Shown: positions 1 to 7,973 of the stretch, one piece after another
How positions within the stretch are numbered: the first letter of the stretch is position 1
Layout of the letters: every line of letters starts with the position of its first letter
NCBI GenBank assembly: GCA_017457045.1
Contig: JAFTIF010000008.1
Coordinates: 1 to 37,947, forward strand
Origin: Bacilli bacterium
GTDB taxonomy: Bacteria; Bacillota_I; Bacilli_A; RFN20; UBA1709
Reading direction: 5' to 3'
Length of the DNA stretch: 37,947 nucleotides
Made by a program: the position numbers and the translations under genes
Notes under the pieces: model-generated
The model's database searches: none
Seen by the model: the letters and a program-made list of their open reading frames with translations, nothing else
Told to the model about the DNA's origin: nothing

Positions 1-191
1 GTCTACTATATCAACCTTGATTAAGTCTCCATGACCCAATCTATATTCATCAACAGCATTAGATACAATTTCAACTAATAATTGAGTTGAATAACTTGTG
101 TCACCAGCATATACACCTGGACGCAATCTTGTAAACTCTAATGGAGATAAACTTTCAATCGAGTCTTTATTATATAACTTTTTGTCCATAA
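1..191 (-). CDS. Type II topoisomerase B subunit (GyrB/ParE-like), partial
   Basis: Only the first 63 codons are in the window; the gene runs off the left edge. The N-terminus reads LEFTRLRPGVYAGDT, then EIVSNAVDEYRLGHGD. This matches the start of the GHKL ATPase domain of GyrB/ParE: a (V/M)RKRPGMYIG-like box followed by the ExxxNAxDE Mg-ATP motif. Such subunits hydrolyse ATP to drive DNA strand passage during replication. The start is the ATG at 191 with a GGAG site upstream. A promoter of the common phage type lies just upstream, inside the end of the RNase H gene. Whether it is closer to GyrB, ParE or a T4-like Gp39 cannot be told from this fragment. Confidence 0.85.
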
Positions 192-217
192 ATTTCTCCT
201 TTCTCATTTTTATATAT

Positions 218-256
218 CTATTATAACACAATTTTTCTTAAAAATCAAATTTTATC
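218..256 (-). promoter_or_regulatory. Promoter for topoisomerase gene
   Basis: On the minus strand TTGATT, 17 nt with a T/A tract, then TATAAT. It overlaps the last codons of the RNase H gene. Edges are approximate by a few bases. Confidence 0.75.
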
Positions 257-747
257 CCATTTACGAACTTATCTTTATCTTCTTCATAAATTTTGGCTAA
301 TTTTGCCTTATCAAAAGTTGCAAGAGCATCGGCAATCTCATTTCCTAAATTTCCATTATGACCTTTAATTTTAATAATATCAAAATTATTGAATTCAATG
401 GTAAGATATTCATATATTTGCTTAATCAAATCTAGATTTTCAATAGGCTTATTCCCAGCTCTTAACCAACCTCTGCTTTGCCAATTCCAAATCCACTCTC
501 TACATATATTAACACAATAGGCAGAATCAGAATATATAACACACTGATTATGTTTATAATCAGTTTGAGTTAATTCAAGAGCGCATATAATTGCTTTAAG
601 CTCTTCGCGGTTGTTAGTAGTGTCGGTCGTATCTTCGTTATAAACAAATTCAACTAGTCCATCTACAACGGCTACAATTCCAAAACCACCTTTACTATTT
701 TCTTTACCATTTTCGCGACAACTCCCGTCAGTATAAATCTCTACCAT
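238..747 (-). CDS. rnhA: Ribonuclease HI
   Basis: 169 residues, the usual RNase HI length. It cleaves the RNA strand of RNA:DNA hybrids with two metal ions. The catalytic carboxylates are in place: YTDGSC near the N-terminus, E in NREELKA, D in IYSDSAYC and D in NEIADALA, with the HN of KIKGHNGN in the usual loop. Two ATGs are possible; the ATG at 756 abuts the AAAGGAA ribosome site, so the ATG at 747 (MVEIYTDG) is preferred. It likely removes primers during phage replication, next to the topoisomerase gene. Confidence 0.92.
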   Translation of the reverse strand: MVEIYTDGSCRENGKENSKGGFGIVAVVDGLVEFVYNEDTTDTTNNREELKAIICALELTQTDYKHNQCVIYSDSAYCVNICREWIWNWQSRGWLRAGNKPIENLDLIKQIYEYLTIEFNNFDIIKIKGHNGNLGNEIADALATFDKAKLAKIYEEDKDKFVNGIKFDF

Positions 748-772
748 ATATATCATTTCCTTTCTTATTTAT

Positions 773-801
773 ATTATAACATTTTTTTTATAAAAAAACA
801 A
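773..801 (-). promoter_or_regulatory. Promoter for RNase H gene
   Basis: Minus strand TTGTTT, 17-nt T/A-tract spacer, TATAAT; it sits between the RNase H gene and the gene before it. Confidence 0.75.
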
Positions 802-806
802 GATAA

Positions 807-1238
807 TTATTTATTGTCTTGTTTTTTCTTTTTTAATTTTTCAATTAGTTTAATTCTTGCTTCTAGTTTATATTCAATAGCTTCTTTAATATCTCTAATA
901 TATTCTTTATAAATATTTTTTTGTTCTTCATTTTGTTTAATTCTCTTTTGAATTAATTGGTATTCAAAATGTTCTGAATCATATTGAGGATTATTACGAA
1001 TATCTCTAGCTATATCGTATAGTGTTAATAAACGAGTTTTTAAAAAATGTAATTTTCTTTTATAATAATCGCTTATAGCACGCATTTCCGCAACTTCTCC
1101 GCCAAGTATTTCAGATTCATATTCTTTATCTTCTGGATTTAATCATGCATAACCTTCAAAAATTCCGCATTCAGTTGCGATTTTTACGCAAGACATCCCG
1201 CAATCTTTATCATAATATGAACTTAAAAACTTTATCAT
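807..1238 (-). CDS. Conserved phage-type hypothetical protein with one in-frame TGA
   Basis: 143 residues if the TGA at about codon 32 (GYA-TGA-LNPED) is Trp. Without recoding the first third would be lost and translation would need an internal ATG (at 1085) with no ribosome site. The full-length start at 1238 has a good GGAG site and lies 2 bases after the stop of the upstream gene, as expected for an operon. The N-terminal part has two Cys (DCGMSC) and the motif LNPEDKEYESEILGGEVAEMRA. The C-terminal two thirds are Lys/Glu-rich and probably a coiled coil. Function unknown. Confidence 0.8.
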
Positions 1239-1240
1239 AA

Positions 1241-1429
1241 CTACTTACTCCTTTCTATAATTGTTGATGATGTTGGTACTAATAACCAAAATAAAAACCA
1301 ACCCCAGAAATTGATAGCAACAGTTTCATCTAAAAATTCTGCAACTTCAATTCCATTAAATATAAAATTAATATTACAAATATCAATTATCCAAATAACT
1401 AATAATAAAGTTTTAAAAATTTTAAACAT
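1241..1429 (-). CDS. Small membrane protein
   Basis: 62 residues with two hydrophobic stretches (about residues 7-25 and 35-55), so probably two membrane spans. Starts at ATG 1429 behind a GGAGG site; stop is TAG. It is in the same tightly packed minus-strand operon as its neighbours. Function unknown. Confidence 0.7.
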   Translation of the reverse strand: MFKIFKTLLLVIWIIDICNINFIFNGIEVAEFLDETVAINFWGWFLFWLLVPTSSTIIERSK

Positions 1430-1440
1430 TGTCTAACCTC

Positions 1441-2046
1441 CTAATTATCATTTCCATATTTTGTTCGCGCCATCTGCTCATTATTTAGTTCCTCCTTCTT
1501 TTTGCGGATATCCGCAATAATTTCATCAATAGTAATAGGGGTACAATTATGAGCATCTATTCCTACATTATACATATATGGATTTTCTCCAGCATGTTTG
1601 ATAATTTCATAAAATGGACTTATTTGATGTGTATGACCAAATAGACATACTACATGCTTAGCCCAAGGCTTATCATCATCATAGTTTGCGGTAATGGTTG
1701 GATAATGGCTCATCCAAAAAACTGCTTTTCCATATTTTAGAACATCTGTGTATTTTACTTCTATTACATTAGGTAGTTCCAAATATTTTTCAACTTTTTT
1801 ATCAGTATCATGATTTCCACGCATAATATGAAGCTTTCCATTTAGTGTTGCAATAAGGGCAATTCCCGCATCAATATTTCCTAGAGTTAAGTCTCCTAGA
1901 ACATATACATCATCATCTGCGGATACGCGCTCATTCCATCTTTTAATGATTTCCGCGTTCATTTCTTCTACAGTTTCAAAACCTCTTGCTTGAACAACAA
2001 AATCTTTATCATGTCCTAGATGCAAGTCTGATGTGAACCAAATCAT
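1441..2046 (-). CDS. Calcineurin-like metallophosphoesterase
   Basis: 201 residues with all family motifs in order: DLHLGH (6-12), GD in VLGDLTLG (about 50), GNHD (about 77), SHYP, and GHTH (about 136). These bind two metal ions and cleave phosphoesters. The short single-domain form is common in phages. It overlaps the start of the kinase gene's end region (ATGA junction at 2043-2046), so the two are probably translationally coupled. Together with the kinase and RNA ligase it could act in end-healing of cleaved RNA, but substrate is not shown by sequence. Confidence 0.88.
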   Translation of the reverse strand: MIWFTSDLHLGHDKDFVVQARGFETVEEMNAEIIKRWNERVSADDDVYVLGDLTLGNIDAGIALIATLNGKLHIMRGNHDTDKKVEKYLELPNVIEVKYTDVLKYGKAVFWMSHYPTITANYDDDKPWAKHVVCLFGHTHQISPFYEIIKHAGENPYMYNVGIDAHNCTPITIDEIIADIRKKKEELNNEQMARTKYGNDN

Positions 2047-2537
2047 AATTCTCTAACCTCCTTTACCTCTTGATTTTCATCTATAATAATTAATTCTTCA
2101 ATTCCTTCTGCTCTTGTTGGTAAAATAATAGAATTATACATTCTACGCACAACATTTTCTGGAACTAAAGCTCTTCCTTCTCTTTGAGCATTTCTTTTTA
2201 ATATTACATTTAAAGGAATATCTAAATAAATTACAGATACTTTATCTTTATTTTTTAATTGATTTAATACTTGAGCTCTTCCTTTTGGAGATAAGTGAGT
2301 TGCATCGGCATATACATTACCTTGATAATCTTCATTTACAAGAGCCTCATCTATAGTTTGAATGAATAATTTAATAACTTCATTTTCTTTTGCAAAATAA
2401 TCATCTTCTTCTGTTAATAAAGAATATCTTATTTCATCTCTTGATACATATATATCTCCATATTTTAAAATATTTTTTACATAAGTGCTTTTTCCTGATC
2501 CAGGTACACCCATCATTAAATATAAATGTTTTTTCAT
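2016..2537 (-). CDS. P-loop polynucleotide 5'-kinase-like protein
   Basis: Walker A GVPGSGKS at residues 10-17, a SRDE segment near 34 like the T4 kinase RDD, and an Arg-rich lid (RNAQREG then ALVPENVVRRM near 118-136) closely resembling the kinase domain of T4 polynucleotide kinase. It should transfer the ATP gamma-phosphate to a 5'-OH end. The first stop codon met is TGA at 2043-2045, giving 164 residues; if TGA is Trp here too, nine more residues follow to a TAG at 2016. The ATGA overlap with the next gene would fit either reading. Nearby RNA ligase and phosphoesterases support an RNA repair role. Confidence 0.82.
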
Positions 2538-2549
2538 TTCTATCTCCTC

Positions 2550-2906
2550 CTACTCTGGTTTATGTTTGCATTGCGCTGAGTTATTTGCATTCCAACATCT
2601 ACCATTTTTATTAAATGGACATTCGCTGTTTGAACAACAACATAATTCATTTATAGGACATCTTTGTCCATCTTGAAAACGCCCTAATTCAAATTCTTCT
2701 TTGAAATCTTCTTCAGTATAAGTCATAATAAACGGACGAACTTCCGCATGGTTTACTTCTTTTTTACAATTAAAACAAAAAAGTTTCTTTAAGTGTCCAG
2801 GCTCTCTCGATTGTCCTTGTTTTCTTGCTACTGTTAATAAATTTTTAGTTCCACATTGAGTACAATAGAAATGGCTTGGGTCACACATATTATAGTGTCT
2901 TGCCAT
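2550..2906 (-). CDS. Zinc-binding Cys-rich protein
   Basis: 118 residues with several CxxC-type pairs: CTQCGTKN, CFNCKKE, then CPINELCCC, CPFNKNGRC and a final QCKHKPE. At least two zinc sites are likely; the first two pairs could form a zinc ribbon. It starts inside the end of the upstream gene (17-base overlap), implying coupled translation. Function unknown. Confidence 0.72.
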   Translation of the reverse strand: MARHYNMCDPSHFYCTQCGTKNLLTVARKQGQSREPGHLKKLFCFNCKKEVNHAEVRPFIMTYTEEDFKEEFELGRFQDGQRCPINELCCCSNSECPFNKNGRCWNANNSAQCKHKPE

Positions 2907-3138
2907 TACTATCGTCTCCTTCCATTGTTACTTTATAAGCTGGTTTAGGTATATCGTCTTCCCATATAGAGGTATCAATCCAAGTTTCCATATCTTTAAA
3001 GCTTCTGCGGCAATAGTCTAAACCTCCATCTACGGATATATTTCCACAGCTACAAGTAACATAATCATGTCTATGTTTAGATACAATTTTATCTCCACAT
3101 TTTAAACATTTTGCTGAGTTTTCAACTATTCTTTCCAT
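2890..3138 (-). CDS. Small zinc-ribbon protein
   Basis: 82 residues. CLKCGDKI and a later CSCGN form a four-Cys zinc-ribbon-like site within residues 12-35, followed by a conserved-looking DGGLDYCRRSF segment. Proteins of this size and pattern are frequent in phages of low-GC bacteria. Its start overlaps the stop of the 40-residue membrane peptide upstream. Confidence 0.75.
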   Translation of the reverse strand: MERIVENSAKCLKCGDKIVSKHRHDYVTCSCGNISVDGGLDYCRRSFKDMETWIDTSIWEDDIPKPAYKVTMEGDDSNGKTL

Positions 3139-3248
3139 TTAAATTCCTCCTTCTCTTCTTGTCTTGAATATTCACTATTTACGCGGCAAGCAGCCCATAT
3201 AAAAAATAATAAAATAAATACTATAACTAATATAATTAATGCTATCAT
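3126..3248 (-). CDS. 40-residue single-span membrane peptide
   Basis: ATG at 3248 behind an excellent GGAGG site. One hydrophobic segment (residues 2-22, ILVIVFILLFF) followed by a charged tail (RQEEKEEFK). Stop TAG at 3126-3128 lies 13 bases inside the next gene. Too short for usual gene callers; supported by the ribosome site and tight operon packing. Confidence 0.65.
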   Translation of the reverse strand: MIALIILVIVFILLFFIWAACRVNSEYSRQEEKEEFKWKE

Positions 3249-3259
3249 ATTATTCCTCC

Positions 3260-3499
3260 TTAAATATTATAAATATTCAAACCAAAAACCCATTTTAACA
3301 TAAGTCGTTGAAACCAATTAAATTTTTTAGTAAAACGAATATAAATATTTCCAACTCTTAATTCAGATTTATAACCCTCTTTAACTTCTTGAATTATTTT
3401 TCCGTTATCATCATATAATTTGATTTCTATAAAAGGTTTCTCTAATATTTCAAGACTTTCCTTTTCTTGGTATATTATTGTGTCTTTTTCTTTAAACAT
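3260..3499 (-). CDS. Hypothetical protein, 79 residues
   Basis: Starts at ATG 3499. The sequence is a probable small beta-rich domain (residues 20-55) ending in an aromatic, possibly membrane-associating tail (FNWFQRLMLKWVFG). It is the first gene of the minus-strand operon that runs down to RNase H. Not recognised. Confidence 0.6.
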   Translation of the reverse strand: MFKEKDTIIYQEKESLEILEKPFIEIKLYDDNGKIIQEVKEGYKSELRVGNIYIRFTKKFNWFQRLMLKWVFGLNIYNI

Positions 3500-3526
3500 T
3501 TTTTCACTCCTTTGACTTATATAAAT

Positions 3527-3555
3527 ATTATATCATAATTTTTCAAAAAAATAAA
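3527..3555 (-). promoter_or_regulatory. Promoter of the 3499 to 807 operon
   Basis: Minus strand TTTATT, 17 nt, TATAAT. The -35 box is weak and lies within the T tract of the terminator ahead of it. Confidence 0.6.
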
Positions 3556-3582
3556 GTATCACGCTTAACCGTGATACTTTAA
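3546..3582 (-). terminator. Rho-independent terminator after RNA ligase
   Basis: An 11-bp stem (AAAGTATCACG paired with CGTGATACTTT) with a 6-nt loop followed on the minus strand by a run of T. The stop codon of the RNA ligase lies in the loop. Confidence 0.85.
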
Positions 3583-4743
3583 TAAAAATTCATTTGAAAC
3601 TGCTTTGAAAGATTGTTTTCCATCATTAGTTCTTAATACAAGACCTTCACGCATTCCGCCATCTAATTGAGATACGTCACTTGCCGCATAATCTAATAAT
3701 TCTTCACAAGTTGATGGTAATGTATAGCGAGCACTAATAATTGGAACGCAAGGAATATCATAATTATCTAATATTTTAGTCATCACTAATGGATTAAATC
3801 TTTCAACTTTTCCATTTTTATAACCAAAGATTAAGTTAAATGCCATAAAATCATGACCTTCAATGCTATATGTTCTATTTTGAACTCCAGCACCATAAGT
3901 TTCACCTTGAATAGTTACAAAGTCTAGGTCATCATGGTCATTTAGGAATTCTTGTAAAACTTCTTTAATATTATATTTTTCAGCCATTTCAATATAAATA
4001 TTACTTTCATAAAAACATTTATCTGCTTTTTCTGGTGTATCAAAACATACATTTCTTGAACATACATAGAATTCTTGTTTTCTTCCTCTTCCTTTCATAG
4101 TAAATGTTGTAGATGAACCATCAATTTTTTCAGTAACAATCCATTCAACTTCATTACCTGGGAATAGGTGAGGTAAGTTTTGACATCTTTCTTCATCAGT
4201 TTTTACAACCCAAACAGGCCAGTTTCTTTTATCTTTTTTCTTTCCTAAGAAAATAAATAATATTTTTCTTCCCCATTGTCTTGCAAATAACCATTTTACT
4301 AATTTATTTTTCTTAAATAAATCAGGATGTCTTTGACGCATTTTATCATATTTATTGATTTCCGCTTTTCTTTTATTATCTTCTTCTACTGAATAAGTAA
4401 CTTCAAGAATGTCAGTTAAATCAATTCCTTCTTCATCTGGAATTTTAATTCCAAACACATCAACAGGTAATGCTAAACCTTGAGAAACAACTCCAAACTT
4501 ATTAAGTTTCATTGTTTTTACTTTATAACCTTTTTTAATCATAAACTCAGACCAGTCTCTTGCTGGAAGTTTTGAGTCAATTTCAAAGTATACGCACATA
4601 TCGCCTTCTTTAAATTCACCTTTTTTAGTAATTACATTCCAACCATTAACCGCCATTAATTCAATATTATCAGCACCTTCAATAGGTCTAATAGCACCAC
4701 ATCTAACTGTGTATGCTAATGCTCTTTTACCATTAATTAACAT
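3565..4743 (-). CDS. RNA ligase (Rnl2/DRAM-like, with N-terminal OB-fold)
   Basis: 392 residues. The first ~110 residues look like the OB-fold found ahead of the ligase domain in DRAM-type ligases (GDMCVYFEIDSKLP). Nucleotidyltransferase motif I is TEKIDGSS near residue 200, with the Lys that becomes adenylylated; motif III/IIIa is near IQGETYG (about 288), motif IV is MREGLVLR and motif V is FKAVS near the C-terminus. It should seal RNA 3'-OH/5'-P ends. It ends in a strong terminator and sits next to an HNH endonuclease gene. With the 5'-kinase at 2016-2537 it could repair tRNAs cut by host defence nucleases, which suits a phage with a large tRNA array. Alternative: DNA ligase, but motifs fit RNA ligases better. 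Confidence 0.88.
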   Translation of the reverse strand: MLINGKRALAYTVRCGAIRPIEGADNIELMAVNGWNVITKKGEFKEGDMCVYFEIDSKLPARDWSEFMIKKGYKVKTMKLNKFGVVSQGLALPVDVFGIKIPDEEGIDLTDILEVTYSVEEDNKRKAEINKYDKMRQRHPDLFKKNKLVKWLFARQWGRKILFIFLGKKKDKRNWPVWVVKTDEERCQNLPHLFPGNEVEWIVTEKIDGSSTTFTMKGRGRKQEFYVCSRNVCFDTPEKADKCFYESNIYIEMAEKYNIKEVLQEFLNDHDDLDFVTIQGETYGAGVQNRTYSIEGHDFMAFNLIFGYKNGKVERFNPLVMTKILDNYDIPCVPIISARYTLPSTCEELLDYAASDVSQLDGGMREGLVLRTNDGKQSFKAVSNEFLLKYHG

Positions 4744-4755
4744 TTTAATTCCTCC

Positions 4756-5313
4756 TTATTTATTTATTGTTTTCCATTTTCTATTCATATACATTTTATC
4801 ATTATTTAATACTTTTAATATATTATGTTCTATTCTTCCGCGGTTGGGGATACTTCCGTTTTTTGCTGATTGCTCATAAACATAATCCACTGCCGCCTTC
4901 ATATCATTAAATTCTAGTTGACCTGCTTTAATAAGTTTCTTTCCCCAATCATTTGAAGGAGTTTCGTTATCTATATACAAGTCATTTTTTGCTCTTTCTC
5001 TATTTTCATTTAGTGTAACCCACTCAAGATTTCTTAATTCATTACATCTTTTATTATGATTAAGATGGTCTATTGTTAAACTTTCAGCATTTGGTATTGG
5101 TCTAAAAGTTAACATAACTAATCTATGAGCAGTTTTAATTCCATATGGAGTAGTTATCATACAATATCCTGTTTTACTATTAATTTTAACAGGCATATTG
5201 TTTTTATGCTCATCTTTAAAATGTCCTAAAGTAGAAACATAAATACGATATTCTTCATTCCATTTCCATTTTTCTATCTTAAAACTAATTGATGGAAAAA
5301 TAAACTTACACAT
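4756..5313 (-). CDS. HNH endonuclease with NUMOD4-like domain
   Basis: 185 residues. The N-terminus has a WKWNEEYRIYVSTLGHFKD region like NUMOD4; the HNH core is AHRLVMLTF, then DHLNHNKRCNELRNLEWVT, the usual His-Asn-His metal-binding finger. Such enzymes are commonly free-standing homing endonucleases in phages and spread by cutting alleles without them. No intron is visible around it. It has its own promoter and lies between the ligase and phosphatase genes. Confidence 0.9.
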   Translation of the reverse strand: MCKFIFPSISFKIEKWKWNEEYRIYVSTLGHFKDEHKNNMPVKINSKTGYCMITTPYGIKTAHRLVMLTFRPIPNAESLTIDHLNHNKRCNELRNLEWVTLNENRERAKNDLYIDNETPSNDWGKKLIKAGQLEFNDMKAAVDYVYEQSAKNGSIPNRGRIEHNILKVLNNDKMYMNRKWKTINK

Positions 5314-5346
5314 TCATATCAACTCTCTTTCTTTGTTTATATGAAT

Positions 5347-5375
5347 ATTATATAATATTTTTTTATTATAATCAA
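5347..5375 (-). promoter_or_regulatory. Promoter for HNH and RNA ligase genes
   Basis: Minus strand TTGATT, 17-nt A-tract spacer, TATAAT; the -35 box abuts the stop codon of the next gene. Confidence 0.8.
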
Positions 5376-6122
5376 TTAGTTTAAATTAGTGTTATCTACA
5401 AAATAAATTACTTCAAATGTAGATAAATCAAATAGAGCAACTTTATTTGTTTCTGGAGTACAGATATCTAAATCTATTTTGTGTTTATTACAATAATAAG
5501 CGATTTCCGCCTTATTGTAATTTTTCATTTCTCTATTGTAAAACCTTAATGTTTGTACTGGGGTATGCCCATGAACTATATATAAGTCATTATCTCCTAT
5601 ACAATGAAATACTTCTTTTGCAATATGTTTTCTGTCCCATAGTAACTTAAATTTTGTTTCATCTCTATCCATCTCGTGTAACATTGGAGGATGGCATCCA
5701 GCATGACTTAAAAATACTGTACATCCATCTTTTCCTGTTGTAAATGCGGAAATAGGAAGCTTATCTAATTTTTCTATTAAGCAATCTCTTTCGTCTTGAG
5801 GTAATAACTGCAATGCCTGTAGTGTTGATATAGTTCCATTATGTTTTAATATCTTCATATCCGCATCATCAAACATTCTAAAAGATATATTACCATTGTG
5901 TTGACTCTTGCGGACTGCATCAATTAACATTGCTTCGTGGTTTCCTAATAAATAAGTAATTCTACTATCTTTTAATGTCTCTTGAATAATTTTTATACCA
6001 TCAGGACCTCTATCACAATTATCTCCTAAACAGATGGCTCTGTCGTTATCTCCTAAATAATTCTGGATTTGTTTGAAGAGATTGTAGTTGCCATGTAAAT
6101 CTGTATAAACGAATGTTCTCAT
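5376..6122 (-). CDS. PPP-type metallophosphatase (lambda phosphatase-like)
   Basis: 248 residues with the PPP family signature: DLHGN (8-12), GDNCDRG (33-39), GNHE (60-63), SHAG and VHGHT (about 190). Lambda phosphatase and the bacterial Pnkp phosphatase domain share these motifs and act on phosphoproteins, cyclic phosphates or nucleotide 2',3'-ends. A 3'-end phosphatase role beside kinase and ligase genes is plausible but inferred. It has its own promoter. Confidence 0.88.
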   Translation of the reverse strand: MRTFVYTDLHGNYNLFKQIQNYLGDNDRAICLGDNCDRGPDGIKIIQETLKDSRITYLLGNHEAMLIDAVRKSQHNGNISFRMFDDADMKILKHNGTISTLQALQLLPQDERDCLIEKLDKLPISAFTTGKDGCTVFLSHAGCHPPMLHEMDRDETKFKLLWDRKHIAKEVFHCIGDNDLYIVHGHTPVQTLRFYNREMKNYNKAEIAYYCNKHKIDLDICTPETNKVALFDLSTFEVIYFVDNTNLN

Positions 6123-6154
6123 AAAATCATCTCCTTTATATAAATGATAAATAA

Positions 6155-6183
6155 ATTTTATCTTATTTTTTAAGATTAATCAA
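6155..6183 (-). promoter_or_regulatory. Promoter for the PPP phosphatase gene
   Basis: Minus strand TTGATT, 17 nt, TAAAAT; -35 overlaps the end of the neighbouring coding region. Confidence 0.7.
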
Positions 6184-7189
6184 TATAATCATCTATATTC
6201 AAGAATACTCCATCAATAATCTTCACATGAGTTCCTTTAACGCCCATATTAGTTAATTCAGCGATCTCCAAATCTTTCATTTTATTCAAAACACTTTTGA
6301 ACACTGGTCTAGATAAATTACTAATAGTAACTGCTTGTGATATTGAAACAATGCCTTCTCCATTTTTTATGTTTTGCATAATAACTTTAAGAGCATCTTT
6401 TTCTGGATTAGTTAGATTTTGTAAGAATTCTTTTACATCTATTGTTCTTGTTAGTGCTATTTTTATAATATCTACTATTGTATCTTTAACTAATTGTTCT
6501 AGCTCTGGGTGGTTTTCAAGTGTTGCTGCCTTAGCTTTCATTTCTTCCAAATCACTAGTTACTTCATCCATATTAGGTAAAGATATACCTTTTTTAATAT
6601 TTCATAAATAAGTAATATGGTAATCTTTTTTAAAACGAATACAATTTTCTACTAACTCTCCGTCTAAGTAAAGTTGAGATCCAAGTCTTCTGCGACAAGC
6701 ATTAAATAAACTATTATAATTATTTGTCTTTAGAAAATCTTGAATATCTTCATATGCTTGTCTTACTGAATGCTCAATACGAGCTTTAGGGCTACATCTG
6801 AAAATTTCTTCTCTTTTATTTGCTATTGTATCCATATAAACTTTTTTAAATTTAGGTGTAATAATATTATATTCAGCAAAAAAACATTCCATTACTGTTC
6901 CTTCTTGTTTAAGTATATTATCTAAAATTAGTCTAATGTCTTTAATATTTATAGTATGATTATTATATTCAACTGTTTCATCTCTTAATGTTAAATTTGT
7001 ACACATTTCTTCTAGTGTAGGCAAGTAATACATTTTAACTTTTAAGTCTTTTATTGTTTCTGCAAAGCCATAATTAAAGTCTCCATATGTAAAAATACCA
7101 AAAATTTGGTCTTGTGGAAACAAAGTTTGTAAATATTTATAATCATCTTGCAAAATCTTTTCTACTTCATTATTTGAAATTTTGTTCAT
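6176..7189 (-). CDS. Degenerate nucleotidyltransferase fused to CodY-like winged helix
   Basis: 337 residues when the TGA after DYHITYL is read as Trp; it otherwise splits into two ORFs in the same frame with no ribosome site for the second. Residues 1-190 resemble phage nucleotidyltransferases of the Pol-beta superfamily: a FTYGDFNYGF segment, LPTLEEM, INIKDIRLILDN and MECFFAEY. The expected catalytic SDxDTK is replaced by KDLKVK, so it is probably inactive. Residues 260-335 match the CodY DNA-binding winged helix: SISQAVTISNLSRPVFKSV, then GVKGTHVKI. A DNA-binding regulator or anti-host factor is possible. The fusion is novel to me. Confidence 0.75.
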
Positions 7190-7219
7190 ATATAAACTCC
7201 TTTCTTTTTCTATAATTAT

Positions 7220-7248
7220 ATTATATCATAAATTTTTAGCCGTGTCAA
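7220..7248 (-). promoter_or_regulatory. Promoter for the NTase/CodY-like fusion
   Basis: Minus strand TTGACA, exactly 17 nt, TATAAT; a near-consensus sigma70-type promoter. Confidence 0.85.
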
Positions 7249-7281
7249 AATTTATATGAAATTTCCATATAAGATTATTAT

Positions 7282-7310
7282 TTGATTTCTTTAAATTTTT
7301 ATTTTATAAT
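7282..7310 (+). promoter_or_regulatory. Promoter, divergent from the minus-strand block
   Basis: TTGATT, 17 nt, TATAAT, on the plus strand. With 7220-7248 it forms a divergent promoter pair separating the two transcription directions. Confidence 0.8.
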
Positions 7311-7336
7311 GTATATATAAAAAGGAAGTGATAGAT

Positions 7337-7903
7337 ATGACAAATAAACAAAAATGGCTAGTTCAAAATGGATTTAATTCAGATGGAATTATATATCTAG
7401 TCGGCGGCGGTAATACATATGAGATTAAAGATTATTTAAAATCACTAGGATTTCGATTCTCAAGCCAATTGGGCTGGCACAGTGATACATTAATACCGCT
7501 TCCCGCACCATATTACCTTATAAATGTTGCTTTTGATGATTTGTTTAAATGGGAAGAAAAATTCGATCGAGCATTCCCATATCCAGATATCAAAGAAAAA
7601 ATAAAAAATATTATATATATAAATAAGGAAAAGAAAACGAATGCGTCTGAATTTATTGGAACTCTTGAAGAAAGGATATATGATTTACCTGTTGAATATA
7701 AACGCAAGAAAATGATAAATGGAAATTTTTATGTTTATACATTTAAAAATGAAGCAAATATTCTTATATGGACAACAAAGAAAGATATTCAGTTGTCTGC
7801 GGAAATACCTTACTTATTAACAGGAACCGTTGCCGCACATCAAGAATTAAACAATATAAAAATTACTAAAATGACTAGATGTAATATTGTTGAAAGACAA
7901 TAA
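7337..7903 (+). CDS. Hypothetical phage protein, 188 residues
   Basis: The ATG at 7337 is chosen over an in-frame GTG at 7328 because AAAGGAAG lies 8 bases upstream. The N-terminal half holds GNTYEIKDYLKSLGFRFS and a W-rich pattern; the C-terminal part ends GTVAAHQELNNIKITKMTRC, resembling a motif (GTVKxHxEYxGxKQTxLTRC) I know from many phage DNA-metabolism proteins. Exact function unknown. Confidence 0.65.
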   Translation: MTNKQKWLVQNGFNSDGIIYLVGGGNTYEIKDYLKSLGFRFSSQLGWHSDTLIPLPAPYYLINVAFDDLFKWEEKFDRAFPYPDIKEKIKNIIYINKEKKTNASEFIGTLEERIYDLPVEYKRKKMINGNFYVYTFKNEANILIWTTKKDIQLSAEIPYLLTGTVAAHQELNNIKITKMTRCNIVERQ

Positions 7904-7908
7904 TTTTC

Positions 7909-7937
7909 TTCATTTTATTTTTTATAAAAAATATAAT
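7909..7937 (+). promoter_or_regulatory. Promoter for gene at 7974
   Basis: TTCATT, 17 nt with T/A tract, TATAAT, followed by a second overlapping TATAAT. Confidence 0.6.
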
Positions 7938-7973
7938 ATAATAATAATGTAAGAAATGAAAAGAGGTGCTGAA

